64,000 nucleotides of DNA from 2-02-FULL-55-14 sp964473365 (lineage in GTDB: Bacteria; Bacteroidota; Ignavibacteria; UBA10030), in assembly GCA_964473365.1 (NCBI GenBank), contig CAYYOV010000011.1, forward strand, positions 1-64,000, in the 5' to 3' direction. The notes beneath the pieces are model-generated. The model worked only from the letters and a program-made list of their open reading frames with translations, ran no database searches and was not told the origin of the DNA. Shown here piece after piece: positions 51,257 to 60,273 of this stretch. Made by a program: the position numbers and the translations under genes. Each line of letters starts with the position of its first letter. Within the stretch, counting starts at the first letter, position 1.

Positions 51257-52666
51257 TCAGGATTGGCGCGGTAGACGGATGGTGAACAAGCTGCCTTCGC
51301 CGGGAATGCTCTCGACGAGGATGTCGCCGTTGAACGACTTGACAATGCCGTAGCTGACCCACAAACCCAGACCCGTCCCCCTCCCCACCCCTTTGGTGGT
51401 GTAGAACGGCTCGAAGATCTTCTCGATCTCGCCCTCGGTGATGCCCTTGCCCGTGTCGCTGACGGCGACATCAATGACACTGTCGAACGTACGGCTGGAC
51501 ACCGTGATCGTTCCCGGTTTTCCGTCGAGCGCATCGACGGCGTTCATGAGGACGTTGATGAAGACCTGGACGATCTGGTCGGGGACGATACGGATGGTCG
51601 GCAGTTGCGCGTCGAGGTCGAGCGAGAAGGTCACGTCCTTCACCTTCTTGCCATACTTGACGATGTTGAGCGCGTCGTTCAGGATCTGATTCAGGTCGGT
51701 CGGCTTCGATACGTGCGTACTCGGCCGTGAAAAATCCACGAGGTCACGGATGATCTTGGCGATTCTATTGATCTGGCTGTTGATGAGGCCCAGCTTCTCC
51801 GTCGCGAACTGGTCCTGGACGGTCCGCTGGAGCACTTGGACGAGGGAGGAGATGGCTGTCAGCGGGTTGCCGACCTCGTGTGCAATCCCGGCGGCCAGCG
51901 TTCCGATGCTCTCCATCCGTTGCGACCGGACCAGTTGCTGCTCGAGGATGATCTGTTCCGTGATGTCCCGGTGCGCACCCAAAAACCCGATGACCTTGCC
52001 GGACGGCTCCATGATCGGCGAGATCACCAGCTCGGTAAAGAAGGGCCCACCGTCCTTCCGTCGGTTCTCGACGCGGCCGGTCCACAGTTTTCCGCTGCTG
52101 ATATGCTTCCACACGCCGCCCCAGAATTCCCGCCCGTGCTTGCCGCTGGACAGCACGCGGGGGTTCTGACCGATGAGCTCTTCGCGTGTGTAGCCGCTCG
52201 CCCGTTCGAACGCCGGGTTGACGTAGACCATCTTCCCCGATGCGTCGGTGATCTGGATCGGGTTGATGGTGTGCTGGATGACGTTCGAAAAGCGGAGAAG
52301 GTCCAGCTCTTTTTGCTTGTCGAGGGTGATGTCGCGACCGATCATCACCCGCACCTCTCCCTTCGGTCCGTGCAGCGGCTTGATCTCGTACCGCACGTCG
52401 ATGATACTGCCGTCGCTTCGAACGACCCGCACTTCCTCCGAGGGCACCACTTGCGATAGTGTCAACCGATGCAACACCTCATCGCTCTGACCTGCAGCGA
52501 CCAACCGCTCGATCGTAGCAGTCCGGTCGCCGCGGCGGAGGCCAAAAGATTCGCCGGCCTGGCGATTCCAGTCGATAATGCGCCCGCTCTTCTCAATGAT
52601 GAGAATGATCTCGGGCATGAGATCCATCACCCGACCGTATGTGCCCAGATATGCCGGCATTGTCAT
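51257..52666 (-). CDS. PAS-domain cytoplasmic sensor histidine kinase
   Basis: 469 residues, no transmembrane helix, so a cytosolic sensor. Two PAS domains (about 10-120 and 125-245: IIDWNRQAGESFGL; ITDASGKMVYVNPAFERASG) followed by HisKA (LAAGIAHEVGNPLTAISS) and HATPase (DTGKGITEGE, GRGTGLGLWVSYG). It probably responds to a small intracellular ligand or redox signal and controls the neighbouring sigma-54 activator. Start 52666 is one of two close ATGs (the other is 52660). Confidence 0.92.
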   Translation of the reverse strand: MTMPAYLGTYGRVMDLMPEIILIIEKSGRIIDWNRQAGESFGLRRGDRTATIERLVAAGQSDEVLHRLTLSQVVPSEEVRVVRSDGSIIDVRYEIKPLHGPKGEVRVMIGRDITLDKQKELDLLRFSNVIQHTINPIQITDASGKMVYVNPAFERASGYTREELIGQNPRVLSSGKHGREFWGGVWKHISSGKLWTGRVENRRKDGGPFFTELVISPIMEPSGKVIGFLGAHRDITEQIILEQQLVRSQRMESIGTLAAGIAHEVGNPLTAISSLVQVLQRTVQDQFATEKLGLINSQINRIAKIIRDLVDFSRPSTHVSKPTDLNQILNDALNIVKYGKKVKDVTFSLDLDAQLPTIRIVPDQIVQVFINVLMNAVDALDGKPGTITVSSRTFDSVIDVAVSDTGKGITEGEIEKIFEPFYTTKGVGRGTGLGLWVSYGIVKSFNGDILVESIPGEGSLFTIRLPRQS

Positions 52667-52837
52667 CGAAGATACCGAAACATCGCTGCACGGGCAAGAA
52701 AACACGGCGGGACGCGCACGCATGGCCGTAGTCGCCACGCCGCTTGGTCCGAATGGCCCGTCGTTGCTTCCTCATTATGATGATTCGTCGCTTTGGGTTC
52801 GACCGGAACGAAGAGGGGCGAAATCGGCAGGAAACAC

Positions 52838-52878
52838 GAACGCCGGCCGTCGCTCGCTAGGAGCTAGGACCGGCGTTC
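52838..52878 (-). terminator. hairpin downstream of the PDZ gene
   Basis: A 9-bp stem gaacgccgg / ccggcgttc around a 23-nt loop, about 50 bp after the PDZ gene stop. No T run, so weak as a rho-independent terminator. Confidence 0.4.
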
Positions 52879-52926
52879 ATACGGTGCGATGATCTGACTT
52901 CTGGGGACTTCACGGTTCAACGATCG

Positions 52927-54017
52927 TCAGATCGTGACGGATCGCGATATCTTCGGAATGGGGATGGGTGCCACCTTTGGTGTCAGTTCGTGGAGACGTT
53001 CGAGCTCGCCTCGAAGACGGACAACGGCTTCGCCATCGTCTTCTCCGTCCCACTGAAAAGCCCCGTCACCCGGCTGCATACGAAAATAGCGGCGCTCGAG
53101 ACGACCGTGCTGTCCATCGGCGTTCTTGGTGACCTCGATCGTCAGGGTCTTTCGTCCACCCTTCCTCCATACTTCCAGCTCCAACTTGTCGCCAGGCTCG
53201 GCATTCCGCAATTCCCTCGTAATGTCATCGACATTGTCGNNNNNNNNNNNNNNNNNNNNNNNNNNNNNNNNNNNNNNNNNNNNNNNNNNNNNNNNNNNNN
53301 NNNNNNNNNNNNNNNNNNNNNNNNNNNNNNNNNNNNNNNCTTGTCGCCAGGCTCGGCATTCCGCAATTCCCTCGTAATGTCATCGACATTGTCGACGGAC
53401 CGCTTGCCGATACGGATAATGACGTCGCCTGCCATCAATCCGGCCTTGGCGCCTGCCAGGTCTTTCTCCACTTCTTCCACCAACACGCCTTCACCGTTCG
53501 GAGCACCGAAGTACTCGGCCAACTGCGGGTTCAACGTCTTCACCGTTGCTCCCAACACGCCCCCACCCATGAAGATCTCGAGATGCGGCATGGAGGGCAT
53601 GGCAAAGGCGAGGTTCATCCGGTCCCGGCGAGCTTCGTTCCCGATTACGACGGAAACCGTCTTCTTCGCGCCGTCGCGATAGTAGACGACCTCCGAGCGC
53701 GTGCCGGGGGCGGTACGCGAAACGAATCGCGACAGATCATCGGGCTCGTACACAGCCTTGCCGGCGAAGGTCACGATGACGTCGCCACGTTTCAACCCCG
53801 CCGAATCCGCAGGACTGTCATCGACGACGTCTGCGACATATGCCCCCTCGTCGGACGGGAGTTTTTCGCGTTTCTGGATACGCTCAGTGACGCTCTGGAT
53901 CGAGACGCCGAGCCATCCTTTCTTCTGCTTCGGCTTCTGATCTTCGTCAGCCCGGGCCAGCCCGGCCGGGACGAGGATCAGGGCCGCCATCAGCAGCAAT
54001 GCGTAACGATGTATCAT
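52927..54017 (-). CDS. exported PDZ-domain protein (interrupted only by a false assembly gap)
   Basis: After collapsing the false gap and one 55-bp copy the gene has an intact frame of about 311 residues. Signal peptide MIHRYALLLMAALILVPAGL, start after AGGAGGTCTGC, one of the best ribosome sites here. Two PDZ domains: GWLGVSIQSV ... DSPADSAGLKRGDVIVTFAG (about 35-125) and GVLGATVKTL ... GAKAGLMAGDVIIRIGKRSV (about 160-250), then a charged tail. No serine protease domain, so it is not DegP; it is probably a periplasmic adaptor or scaffold. It is divergent from galactokinase. Confidence 0.85.
53240..53339. other. assembly gap (100 N) flanked by an exact 55-bp duplication
   Basis: 53185-53239 and 53340-53394 are identical over 55 bases. 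Removing the 100 Ns and one copy (155 bp) restores a continuous PDZ protein reading frame across ELRNAEPGDK-LELEVWRKGG. So the gap is an artefact of joining overlapping contigs. Confidence 0.95.
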
Positions 54018-54186
54018 GCAGACCTCCTGTGATTGTATGAACTCCGAGCCGCCCAGGCCGTGTGGGCGGGTGCCCAAGAGCGGACACTCGTTGATAGACG
54101 GTCCCCTTGCGGCGAAGGTTCCCTGACCTCAGCACCTTGAGTCTTCCTCGAATTTTGACGTAGTTTTGAGACCGATCAGCGTCCCC

Positions 54187-55362
54187 ATGGACGACGCCTC
54201 CTTCTTCCCCCACGATCTTCCAGACCGTTTCGCCGCCCGGTTCGGGCGCCCGCCAGAGGTGATCGCCTCCGCGCCGGGGCGAGTGAACCTTATCGGGGAG
54301 CACACGGACTACAATGAGGGATTTGTCCTTCCCGTCGCCATCGACCGACGCACGTGGGTGGCCCTTGCGGTCCGGGATGACGGCAAACTCCATTTTCGTT
54401 CTGACACGATTGGTGAGGATGTCGAGATCGACCTTGACGCGGCTGCGACCCATCGCCGTCGCGGCTGGTCATCGTATCCCGCCGGGATCATCGCCTTGCT
54501 TGCCTCCACCGGCGTACCGGTTGGAGGCATGGACGTACACATTACGAGCACCGTACCTTTCGGATCGGGGCTGAGTTCCTCGGCAGCCCTCGAGGTTTCG
54601 ATGGCCGTCGGGGTCCTCGCACTTGCCGGCCGATCGATGCCGTCGCGCGAGCTCGCCCGGTTGTGTCAGCGAGCGGAATGGGACTGGGCGGGCGTGCAAT
54701 GTGGCATCATGGACCAGACGATCTCCATATCGGGCCAATCGCGCGCAGCACTTCTGATCGATTGCCGGACGCTTGCGACGGAGGCCGTGCCCCTCGATCC
54801 GACCCTGCAGCTCGTCGTGTGCGATACTGGTGTTCCCCGCACGTTGGCCGGATCGGCCTACAACACTCGCCGAGAAGAATGTGGTGAGGCCGTCTCGATC
54901 ATCAGCCGTCACACCTCGGGCGTGTCATCCCTGCGAGATGTGACCGAAGGACACCTCGAGACGTACGGGAGCCATCTCAGCGACACGTCACTCCGGCGCG
55001 TCCGGCATGTCGTGACAGAGAATGCGCGAGTGCATCGCGCCGTCGACGCTCTGTGGCTTCGAGACCATCGGACCCTCGGATCCCTGCTGAACGATTCACA
55101 CGCGAGTCTTCGTGACGACTACAATGTGAGCTGTCCTGAGCTCGACGTGATTGTCGAGATCTGTCAGTCGGTGCCGGGGGTCTGCGGAGCCCGGATGACG
55201 GGGGCAGGATTTGGCGGATGCGCCCTGGCGCTCGCAAGCCCTGATGCGGTCGGTCCGCTCACGTCCGCGGTCATGACCCAGTATCCACGTCGGACAGGCG
55301 GCTCAGCGACCGTCGTGCCGTGCTCTGTTGGAGACGGTGCACGCGCTCTCCGCGTCGGCTGA
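54187..55362 (+). CDS. galK: galactokinase
   Basis: 391-residue GHMP kinase. Motif 1 APGRVNLIGEHTDYNEGF, motif 2 VPFGSGLSSSAALEVS (ATP phosphate loop), and motif 3 GAGFGGCALAL are all present. It phosphorylates galactose to galactose-1-phosphate. ATG 54187 (MDDASFF) is preferred over a TTG 21 bp upstream. It is followed after 2 bp by the binding-protein/permease gene, so sugar uptake and activation are coupled. The rest of the Leloir pathway is not in view. Confidence 0.95.
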   Translation: MDDASFFPHDLPDRFAARFGRPPEVIASAPGRVNLIGEHTDYNEGFVLPVAIDRRTWVALAVRDDGKLHFRSDTIGEDVEIDLDAAATHRRRGWSSYPAGIIALLASTGVPVGGMDVHITSTVPFGSGLSSSAALEVSMAVGVLALAGRSMPSRELARLCQRAEWDWAGVQCGIMDQTISISGQSRAALLIDCRTLATEAVPLDPTLQLVVCDTGVPRTLAGSAYNTRREECGEAVSIISRHTSGVSSLRDVTEGHLETYGSHLSDTSLRRVRHVVTENARVHRAVDALWLRDHRTLGSLLNDSHASLRDDYNVSCPELDVIVEICQSVPGVCGARMTGAGFGGCALALASPDAVGPLTSAVMTQYPRRTGGSATVVPCSVGDGARALRVG

Positions 55363-55364
55363 CG

Positions 55365-57653
55365 ATGATCACGCCACCGACCTCCGTGAAACGCCACGCC
55401 TCCTACCTGTTCGCGCTTGTCGTGGCGGTGACATCCCTCCGGGCCCAGCCCGTGACGCTACGGATCGTCGACTGGGCCACCCCGGAGGAGATGGCGCTCG
55501 ACCGCGAGGCCATCGCGCTGTTCGAGCAGGAACATCCGGAGATCCGCGTCCTCTACGAGCCGAATCCGGGTCGGCAGTACGAAGAGAAGATCCTTACCGC
55601 CCTTGCCGCTGGCGCACCGCCCGATGTCTTTCTCCTCGATTCAAAGCTCATCCCCACCTTCACGAACAAACGGGTCCTCCTCGACCTGATGCCTTACCTT
55701 GCCCCTCTCGGCATCGACACGACCCAGTGGTATCCGAACGTTCTGGCCATTGGCCGACGTGGCGACGGATTGTTCGCTCTCCCGAAAGGCTTCACGCCGC
55801 TCATGGTCTACTACAACCGCTCCCTCTTCCGGTCAGCGGGGATCGCAGAGCCGGAGGCATCGTGGACGTGGGAAGACTACCGTCGCATCGCACGAACGCT
55901 CACGCGCGACCTGGATGGTGATGGAACATCGGATCAATTCGGCGCCAGCTTCACCAACTACTACTACTCCTGGATCGTCTGGGTCTGGAGCGCGGGCGGT
56001 GATGTCGTAACGGACGATGGACGACGCGCAACGGGAGCGCTCACGTCGCCAGCCACGGAGGAGGCGATCAGATTTCTGACGGACCTGCGCCTGCACGACC
56101 AGGTCGCCCCTGACGTCGGGAGTTGGGTACAATCGGAGCGGACCGGGACGAACGCTCAACTGTTCGCCAATGGCCGGATCGCCATGAGCCTCGAAGGCCA
56201 TTGGCGCATGCCGGTCTATGCGCGCCTCGTGCGCGAGGGCCGGCTGGACCTTGGCGTCGCGCCGTTGCCGCGACATCCGAGCGGGCGCAAGGTCAACGTG
56301 ATGTATCAGAGCGGGTGGTGCGTTCCGGTCGGAACCCCGCATCCTCGCGAAGCCGCGCTTCTTGCCGCATTCATGGCGGGGGAAGAGGCGGCTCGGATCC
56401 GTTCGTCACAGTCTCTCGAGATCCCTGCCGTCCGAAGTGTGGCGGAGGAACTGGTTGCCGACGACCCGAACGGATGGGAGCGGGCGTTCGTGAATGAGGT
56501 GCCCTTCTGCCGCCAACCGTGGGGCTCGGTCATCGAGAGATTCAGCGAGATCGAATGGACGCTTCAGGACGCCGTCGACGACATTCTACTCAACCGGGTC
56601 CCGGTGAGCGAGGCGCTGGCGCGGGCCGCCACGAAGGTCGACCGGGAGTTGGAGGAGATCCGGTCCAACGAGGCGTTCACGTTCGCCCCGATCAGTGAAC
56701 ATTCGGAGATCCTGCGGACGCTGGCAGGTGTTTCGATCGCCATCGCCGGCCTCATGGCTTTGCTCTATAGAAGAGCGAGGAAGAAGGACCGGCCGGCCGC
56801 GCTCCGGTCGATCGGCTTTCTGGCGCCGTCGCTCATCCACCTGTGCGTCTTTCTTGCGACGCCGATGGTCTTCTCGGCCTATCTAAGCCTCCACCGATGG
56901 GACCTGGTCGTCCCCGACACGCCGTTTGTGGGGTTGGACAACTTCGCCGGCCTGCTTCACGACGAGGGGTTCCGGAACGCCATGGTGAACACCGTGCTGT
57001 TCTCGCTGAACGTTCCGGTCGGCCTGGCGCTCGCGTTGGGGACGGCCCTCCTGCTCCATCGCCGGTTCCGTGGTGTGGCGATCCTGCGGGCGATCTATTT
57101 CCTGCCGAGCGTGACGTCGTTCGTGGCGATCGCCCTCGTCTGGATGTGGATCTATCATCCGACCTTCGGCGTGGCGAACTACATCCTGTCGCTCATAGGT
57201 CTGCCCCCGGTCTCGTGGCTGAACTCCACCCAGACCGCAATGCTCAGCGTCGTGATCTTCACCATCTGGCTGGGCATCGGATATCAGATGATCGTGTTCC
57301 TCGCGGGATTGCAGGGCATTCCGGAGGAGTACTACGAGGCCGCACGGATCGACGGGGCGGGCGCGTGGCATCGATTCCGGAACGTGACGTTTCCCCTGCT
57401 GATGCCCACGACCTTCTTTCTGCTGACCACATCGCTCATCGCTTCATTCCAGGCGTTCACATCGATCTATGTGATGACGGCGGGTGGACCAGTGGGCAGT
57501 ACCGATGTGATCGTGTACCACATCTATATGGCGGCATGGGAGCAGTTGCGTATGGGCTACGCCTCGGCCATGGCGTGGGTGTTGTTCGTCCTGATCCTTG
57601 CGGCAACGTGGGTGCAGTTCCGACTGGTGGGAAGGGGTGTGGAGTACTCGTAG
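55365..57653 (+). CDS. sugar ABC transporter: substrate-binding protein fused to a MalF-type permease
   Basis: 762 residues. A signal peptide (YLFALVVAVTSLRAQ) and a family-1 sugar-binding domain (about 25-440; HPEIRVLYEPNPGR, ALAAGAPPDVFLLDS, LPKGFTPLMVYYNRSLF, NGRIAMSLEGHW) precede a transmembrane helix (about 465-485). Then comes a MalF/UgpA-like permease with six helices and the ATPase-contact EAA loop EEYYEAARIDGAGAWHRF near 655. In most transporters these are separate proteins. The second permease is the gene at 59454. No ATPase gene is in the window. Likely substrate is a galactoside or oligosaccharide, from the neighbours. Confidence 0.9.
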   Translation: MITPPTSVKRHASYLFALVVAVTSLRAQPVTLRIVDWATPEEMALDREAIALFEQEHPEIRVLYEPNPGRQYEEKILTALAAGAPPDVFLLDSKLIPTFTNKRVLLDLMPYLAPLGIDTTQWYPNVLAIGRRGDGLFALPKGFTPLMVYYNRSLFRSAGIAEPEASWTWEDYRRIARTLTRDLDGDGTSDQFGASFTNYYYSWIVWVWSAGGDVVTDDGRRATGALTSPATEEAIRFLTDLRLHDQVAPDVGSWVQSERTGTNAQLFANGRIAMSLEGHWRMPVYARLVREGRLDLGVAPLPRHPSGRKVNVMYQSGWCVPVGTPHPREAALLAAFMAGEEAARIRSSQSLEIPAVRSVAEELVADDPNGWERAFVNEVPFCRQPWGSVIERFSEIEWTLQDAVDDILLNRVPVSEALARAATKVDRELEEIRSNEAFTFAPISEHSEILRTLAGVSIAIAGLMALLYRRARKKDRPAALRSIGFLAPSLIHLCVFLATPMVFSAYLSLHRWDLVVPDTPFVGLDNFAGLLHDEGFRNAMVNTVLFSLNVPVGLALALGTALLLHRRFRGVAILRAIYFLPSVTSFVAIALVWMWIYHPTFGVANYILSLIGLPPVSWLNSTQTAMLSVVIFTIWLGIGYQMIVFLAGLQGIPEEYYEAARIDGAGAWHRFRNVTFPLLMPTTFFLLTTSLIASFQAFTSIYVMTAGGPVGSTDVIVYHIYMAAWEQLRMGYASAMAWVLFVLILAATWVQFRLVGRGVEYS

Positions 57654-57662
57654 CGAAAAGCG

Positions 57663-57706
57663 TTGCACAGAGACACACCAAGGTCACACAGAGGCCCACT
57701 GAGGAC
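57663..57706. repeat. left inverted-repeat arm next to the GxxExxY gene
   Basis: Contains gttgcacagagacacaccaa and cacagaggcccactgag (57687-57703). It starts 10 bp after the permease-fusion stop. The reverse complement of the right arm at 58151 has cacagaaccccactgag, 15 of 17 identical. Confidence 0.7.
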
Positions 57707-57774
57707 GATTGGTTGCGGCGTGGGACTTTGAGCGAACTTTGCTAATTTGCGAACGTCACTCATGGAGGGGGGAG

Positions 57775-58152
57775 ATGGCAACGCAACGAGATCCGCTGAC
57801 GCATGCTGTTATTGGATGCGCCATCGAGGTACATCGCGTTCTCGGACCTGGACTTCTGGAATCTGCCTACGAGGCTTGCCTGGTCCATGAACTCGTTCAA
57901 CAGGGACTGATCGTCGACCGACAGGTTGCTGTGCCGGTGCACTTCAAAGAGATCGTCCTCGCGTGCGGCTTTCGCTTGGACGTCCTCGCAAACGGAGCAT
58001 TGATCGTCGAAGTGAAAGCCGTCGAGGCGCTCCTACCTGTTCATACGGCACAATTGCTCAGATACCTCCGATTCGCGAAGAAGCGTGTCGGACTTCTTCT
58101 AAACTTTAACGTCCCTTCCCTTCGGCATGGAATTAGGCGATATGTCCTCTAA
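57775..58152 (+). CDS. GxxExxY protein (PD-(D/E)XK nuclease superfamily, PF13366 type)
   Basis: 125 residues. The family-naming motif GPGLLESAYE is present near residue 24-33. The PD-(D/E)XK-like core is FRLDVLANGALIVEVKAVEA, with Asp about 70 and Glu-x-Lys about 81-83. Start 57775 follows a strong GGAGGGGGGAG. Flanked by inverted repeat arms at 57663-57706 and 58151-58191 and inserted between transport and glycolysis genes. Its biological role is not known to me; the fold suggests a nuclease. Confidence 0.9.
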   Translation: MATQRDPLTHAVIGCAIEVHRVLGPGLLESAYEACLVHELVQQGLIVDRQVAVPVHFKEIVLACGFRLDVLANGALIVEVKAVEALLPVHTAQLLRYLRFAKKRVGLLLNFNVPSLRHGIRRYVL

Positions 58153-58191
58153 CTCAGTGGGGTTCTGTGCAAACTCAGTGGGACTCTGTCT
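58151..58191. repeat. right inverted-repeat arm next to the GxxExxY gene
   Basis: Contains ctcagtggggttctgtg (58153-58169) and ctcagtgggactctgtc (58173-58189), two direct copies of the reverse complement of the left arm core. It begins inside the stop region of the GxxExxY gene. Confidence 0.7.
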
Positions 58192-58224
58192 CGCGTTTCT
58201 TATCCTTTGAACTGGAGCAAAGCC

Positions 58225-59328
58225 GTGTCAGACATCAAGAAGATCGCCCTGAGCACCGGCGGAGGTGATGCGCCGGGGTTGAACGCCGTCATCCGTGCCT
58301 CTGTGATCGCCGCCGTGAACCGGGGATGGGAGGTCGTCGGCATCCGCGACGGATACAACGGCATCCTCATGCCTGACAACTATCCCCACGGCGGAGTGTT
58401 CCCCCTCACCCGCCGCGAGGTCAAGGGGATCACGCACCTTGGCGGCACGATCCTCGGGACAACGAACAAAGGGAATCCACTCAAGTTCCCCATACCGCAA
58501 CCCGACGGTTCGTTCAAAGAGACCGACCGGACGGGCGAGGTGGTGGACGGTCTGCGGAGCCACGGCATCGACGCCCTCATCAGCATCGGGGGAGACGGAT
58601 CGCTGACCATCGCCAACGCCATCGCGCAAAAGGGGATGCGGGTCGTGGGTGTGCCGAAGACGATCGACAATGACCTTGACCAGACCGTCATCACGTTCGG
58701 CTTTGACACGGCCGTGTCGTTCGCGACCGAGTGTATCGACCGTCTCCATTCGACGGCGGAGTCGCATCGGCGCGTGATGGTCGTTGAAGTGATGGGTCGC
58801 TACGCCGGCTGGATCGCCTTGAATGCAGGCATCTCGGGAACGGCAGATGCCATCCTGATCCCGGAGATCCCATATGACATCGAAAAGGTCGCCGAGAAGA
58901 TCCGGGCGCGCGAAAAGAGCGGGTCGACCTTCGCGATCGTCGTCGTAGCGGAAGGTGCGGTCCCCAAGGGAGGGACCAGGGCCGTCATCGGCACAGAAGT
59001 GGGGCGCCAGGAACGGCTTGGCGGCGCCGGAGAACGGGTGGCAAAAGAACTTCAGGCAGCCACCGGCAAGGAGAGCCGCTGTGTTGTGCTCGGCCACTTG
59101 CTGCGCGGAGGCACACCGACGACCTTTGATCGACTCGTCTCACTGCGGTTCGGCGCTGCGGCCGTGCGGGCGCTCGAGCAAGGGAAGTCGGGCGTGATGG
59201 TCGCCCTCGACCCTCCCACGGTCAAGTATGTGCCGTTGGCGGATGCCACGCACCGCATGAAGGTGGTCCCACTGGATTGCGATACGATCCTGACGGGAAG
59301 AGACCTCGGGGTAAGCTTCGGGGACTGA
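58225..59328 (+). CDS. pfkA: 6-phosphofructokinase
   Basis: 367 residues. ALSTGGGDAPGLNAVIR at the N-terminus, GIRDGYNG, and the catalytic GGDGSLTIA and PKTIDNDLDQT are visible, with the substrate loop MGRYAGWIALNAG. GTG 58225 follows CTGGAGCAAAGCC; the longer frame would need TTG. The active site has Gly after GGD (typical of ATP enzymes) but Lys in PKTIDND (typical of PPi enzymes), so phosphoryl donor cannot be read off. It phosphorylates fructose-6-phosphate in glycolysis. Confidence 0.94.
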   Translation: MSDIKKIALSTGGGDAPGLNAVIRASVIAAVNRGWEVVGIRDGYNGILMPDNYPHGGVFPLTRREVKGITHLGGTILGTTNKGNPLKFPIPQPDGSFKETDRTGEVVDGLRSHGIDALISIGGDGSLTIANAIAQKGMRVVGVPKTIDNDLDQTVITFGFDTAVSFATECIDRLHSTAESHRRVMVVEVMGRYAGWIALNAGISGTADAILIPEIPYDIEKVAEKIRAREKSGSTFAIVVVAEGAVPKGGTRAVIGTEVGRQERLGGAGERVAKELQAATGKESRCVVLGHLLRGGTPTTFDRLVSLRFGAAAVRALEQGKSGVMVALDPPTVKYVPLADATHRMKVVPLDCDTILTGRDLGVSFGD

Positions 59329-59333
59329 TAGAA

Positions 59334-59430
59334 AAACGTTGCACAGAGTTCCATTGAGCAAACGAAAAGGTACACAGAGATAGATGGTTGTTTCTCGTGG
59401 AACTCAGGTTCATCTCGGTGGACCTCCGTG
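59334..59430. repeat. dispersed cacagag-type inverted repeat with no gene between the arms
   Basis: The left arm has cgttgcacagag and cacagagttccattgag (59342-59358). The right arm has ctcggtggacctccgtg (59414-59430), whose reverse complement cacggaggtccaccgag matches the left-arm core of the GxxExxY repeat at 14 of 17 positions. The first 18 bases (gaaaaacgttgcacagag) match the 57655 copy at 17 of 18. Confidence 0.65.
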
Positions 59431-59453
59431 TTGTGTTGTTATCCAGGACATCA

Positions 59454-60266
59454 ATGTTCCTTCGTTCGACGAGATTTCTCATCCTCACCGGCCTGGGCCT
59501 GACGATGGTCCTGCCGTTCATCTGGATGGTGACCACGGCGCTCATGAGCGACGCGGAGGTCTATCAATTCCCTCCGACATTCCTTCCGGAGACCTGGCGA
59601 TGGTCGAACTTCGCCGAAGCGCTGACGATGCAGCCATTCGGCCGTTTCTTCTTCAACTCGATCGTGGTGTCGCTGCTCGCGACCGCGGGCCAGCTCCTCT
59701 TTTGCTCGATGGCGGCGTACGCATTCGCACGACTCCGCTTCCCGTGGCGCGACAGACTGTTCGCCGTCTATTTGTCGACCATGATGGTCCCCGCGATCGT
59801 CACGATCATCCCATCCTTCCTGATCATCAGTTCGTTCGGATGGATGAACAGCTACCAAGCGCTCGTCAGTCCGGCCGTTTCATCGGTCTGGGGGATCTTC
59901 CTGCTCCGCCAGTTCTTCCTCTCGATCCCCCGCGAGCTGGAAGACGCGGCCCGCATGGACGGGGCCGGGGACCTTGCCGTCTTCTTCAGGGTCATTCTGC
60001 CCTTGTCGAGGCCGGCCCTGGCGACGTTGGCGATCTTCGCATTCATGGGTTCCTGGAAGGACTTTCTGTGGCCGTTGCTCGTAACGAACCGGATCGACAT
60101 GCGAACGGTCGAGGTCGGCATTGCCGGGTTCAACTCGATGTACGCTACCGATTGGCCGCATCAAATGGCGGCGGCGGTCGTCGTACTCATTCCCGTCGTG
60201 GTCATCTTCCTCCTGGCACAGAAACACTTCGTCCGTGGTATCACGATGACGGGGCTCAAGGGGTAG
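59454..60266 (+). CDS. sugar ABC transporter permease (MalG type)
   Basis: 270 residues with six hydrophobic helices and the EAA loop ELEDAARMDGAGDLAVFF, plus the second-helix motif FFFNSIVVSLLATAGQLL and AAYAFARLRFPWRDRLF. It pairs with the fused permease at 55365 to make the membrane dimer. It is separated from it by the GxxExxY and phosphofructokinase genes. ATG 59454 (MFLRSTRFL) has no strong ribosome site; upstream lies repeat sequence. Confidence 0.9.
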   Translation: MFLRSTRFLILTGLGLTMVLPFIWMVTTALMSDAEVYQFPPTFLPETWRWSNFAEALTMQPFGRFFFNSIVVSLLATAGQLLFCSMAAYAFARLRFPWRDRLFAVYLSTMMVPAIVTIIPSFLIISSFGWMNSYQALVSPAVSSVWGIFLLRQFFLSIPRELEDAARMDGAGDLAVFFRVILPLSRPALATLAIFAFMGSWKDFLWPLLVTNRIDMRTVEVGIAGFNSMYATDWPHQMAAAVVVLIPVVVIFLLAQKHFVRGITMTGLKG

Positions 60267-60273
60267 CTGAGGC

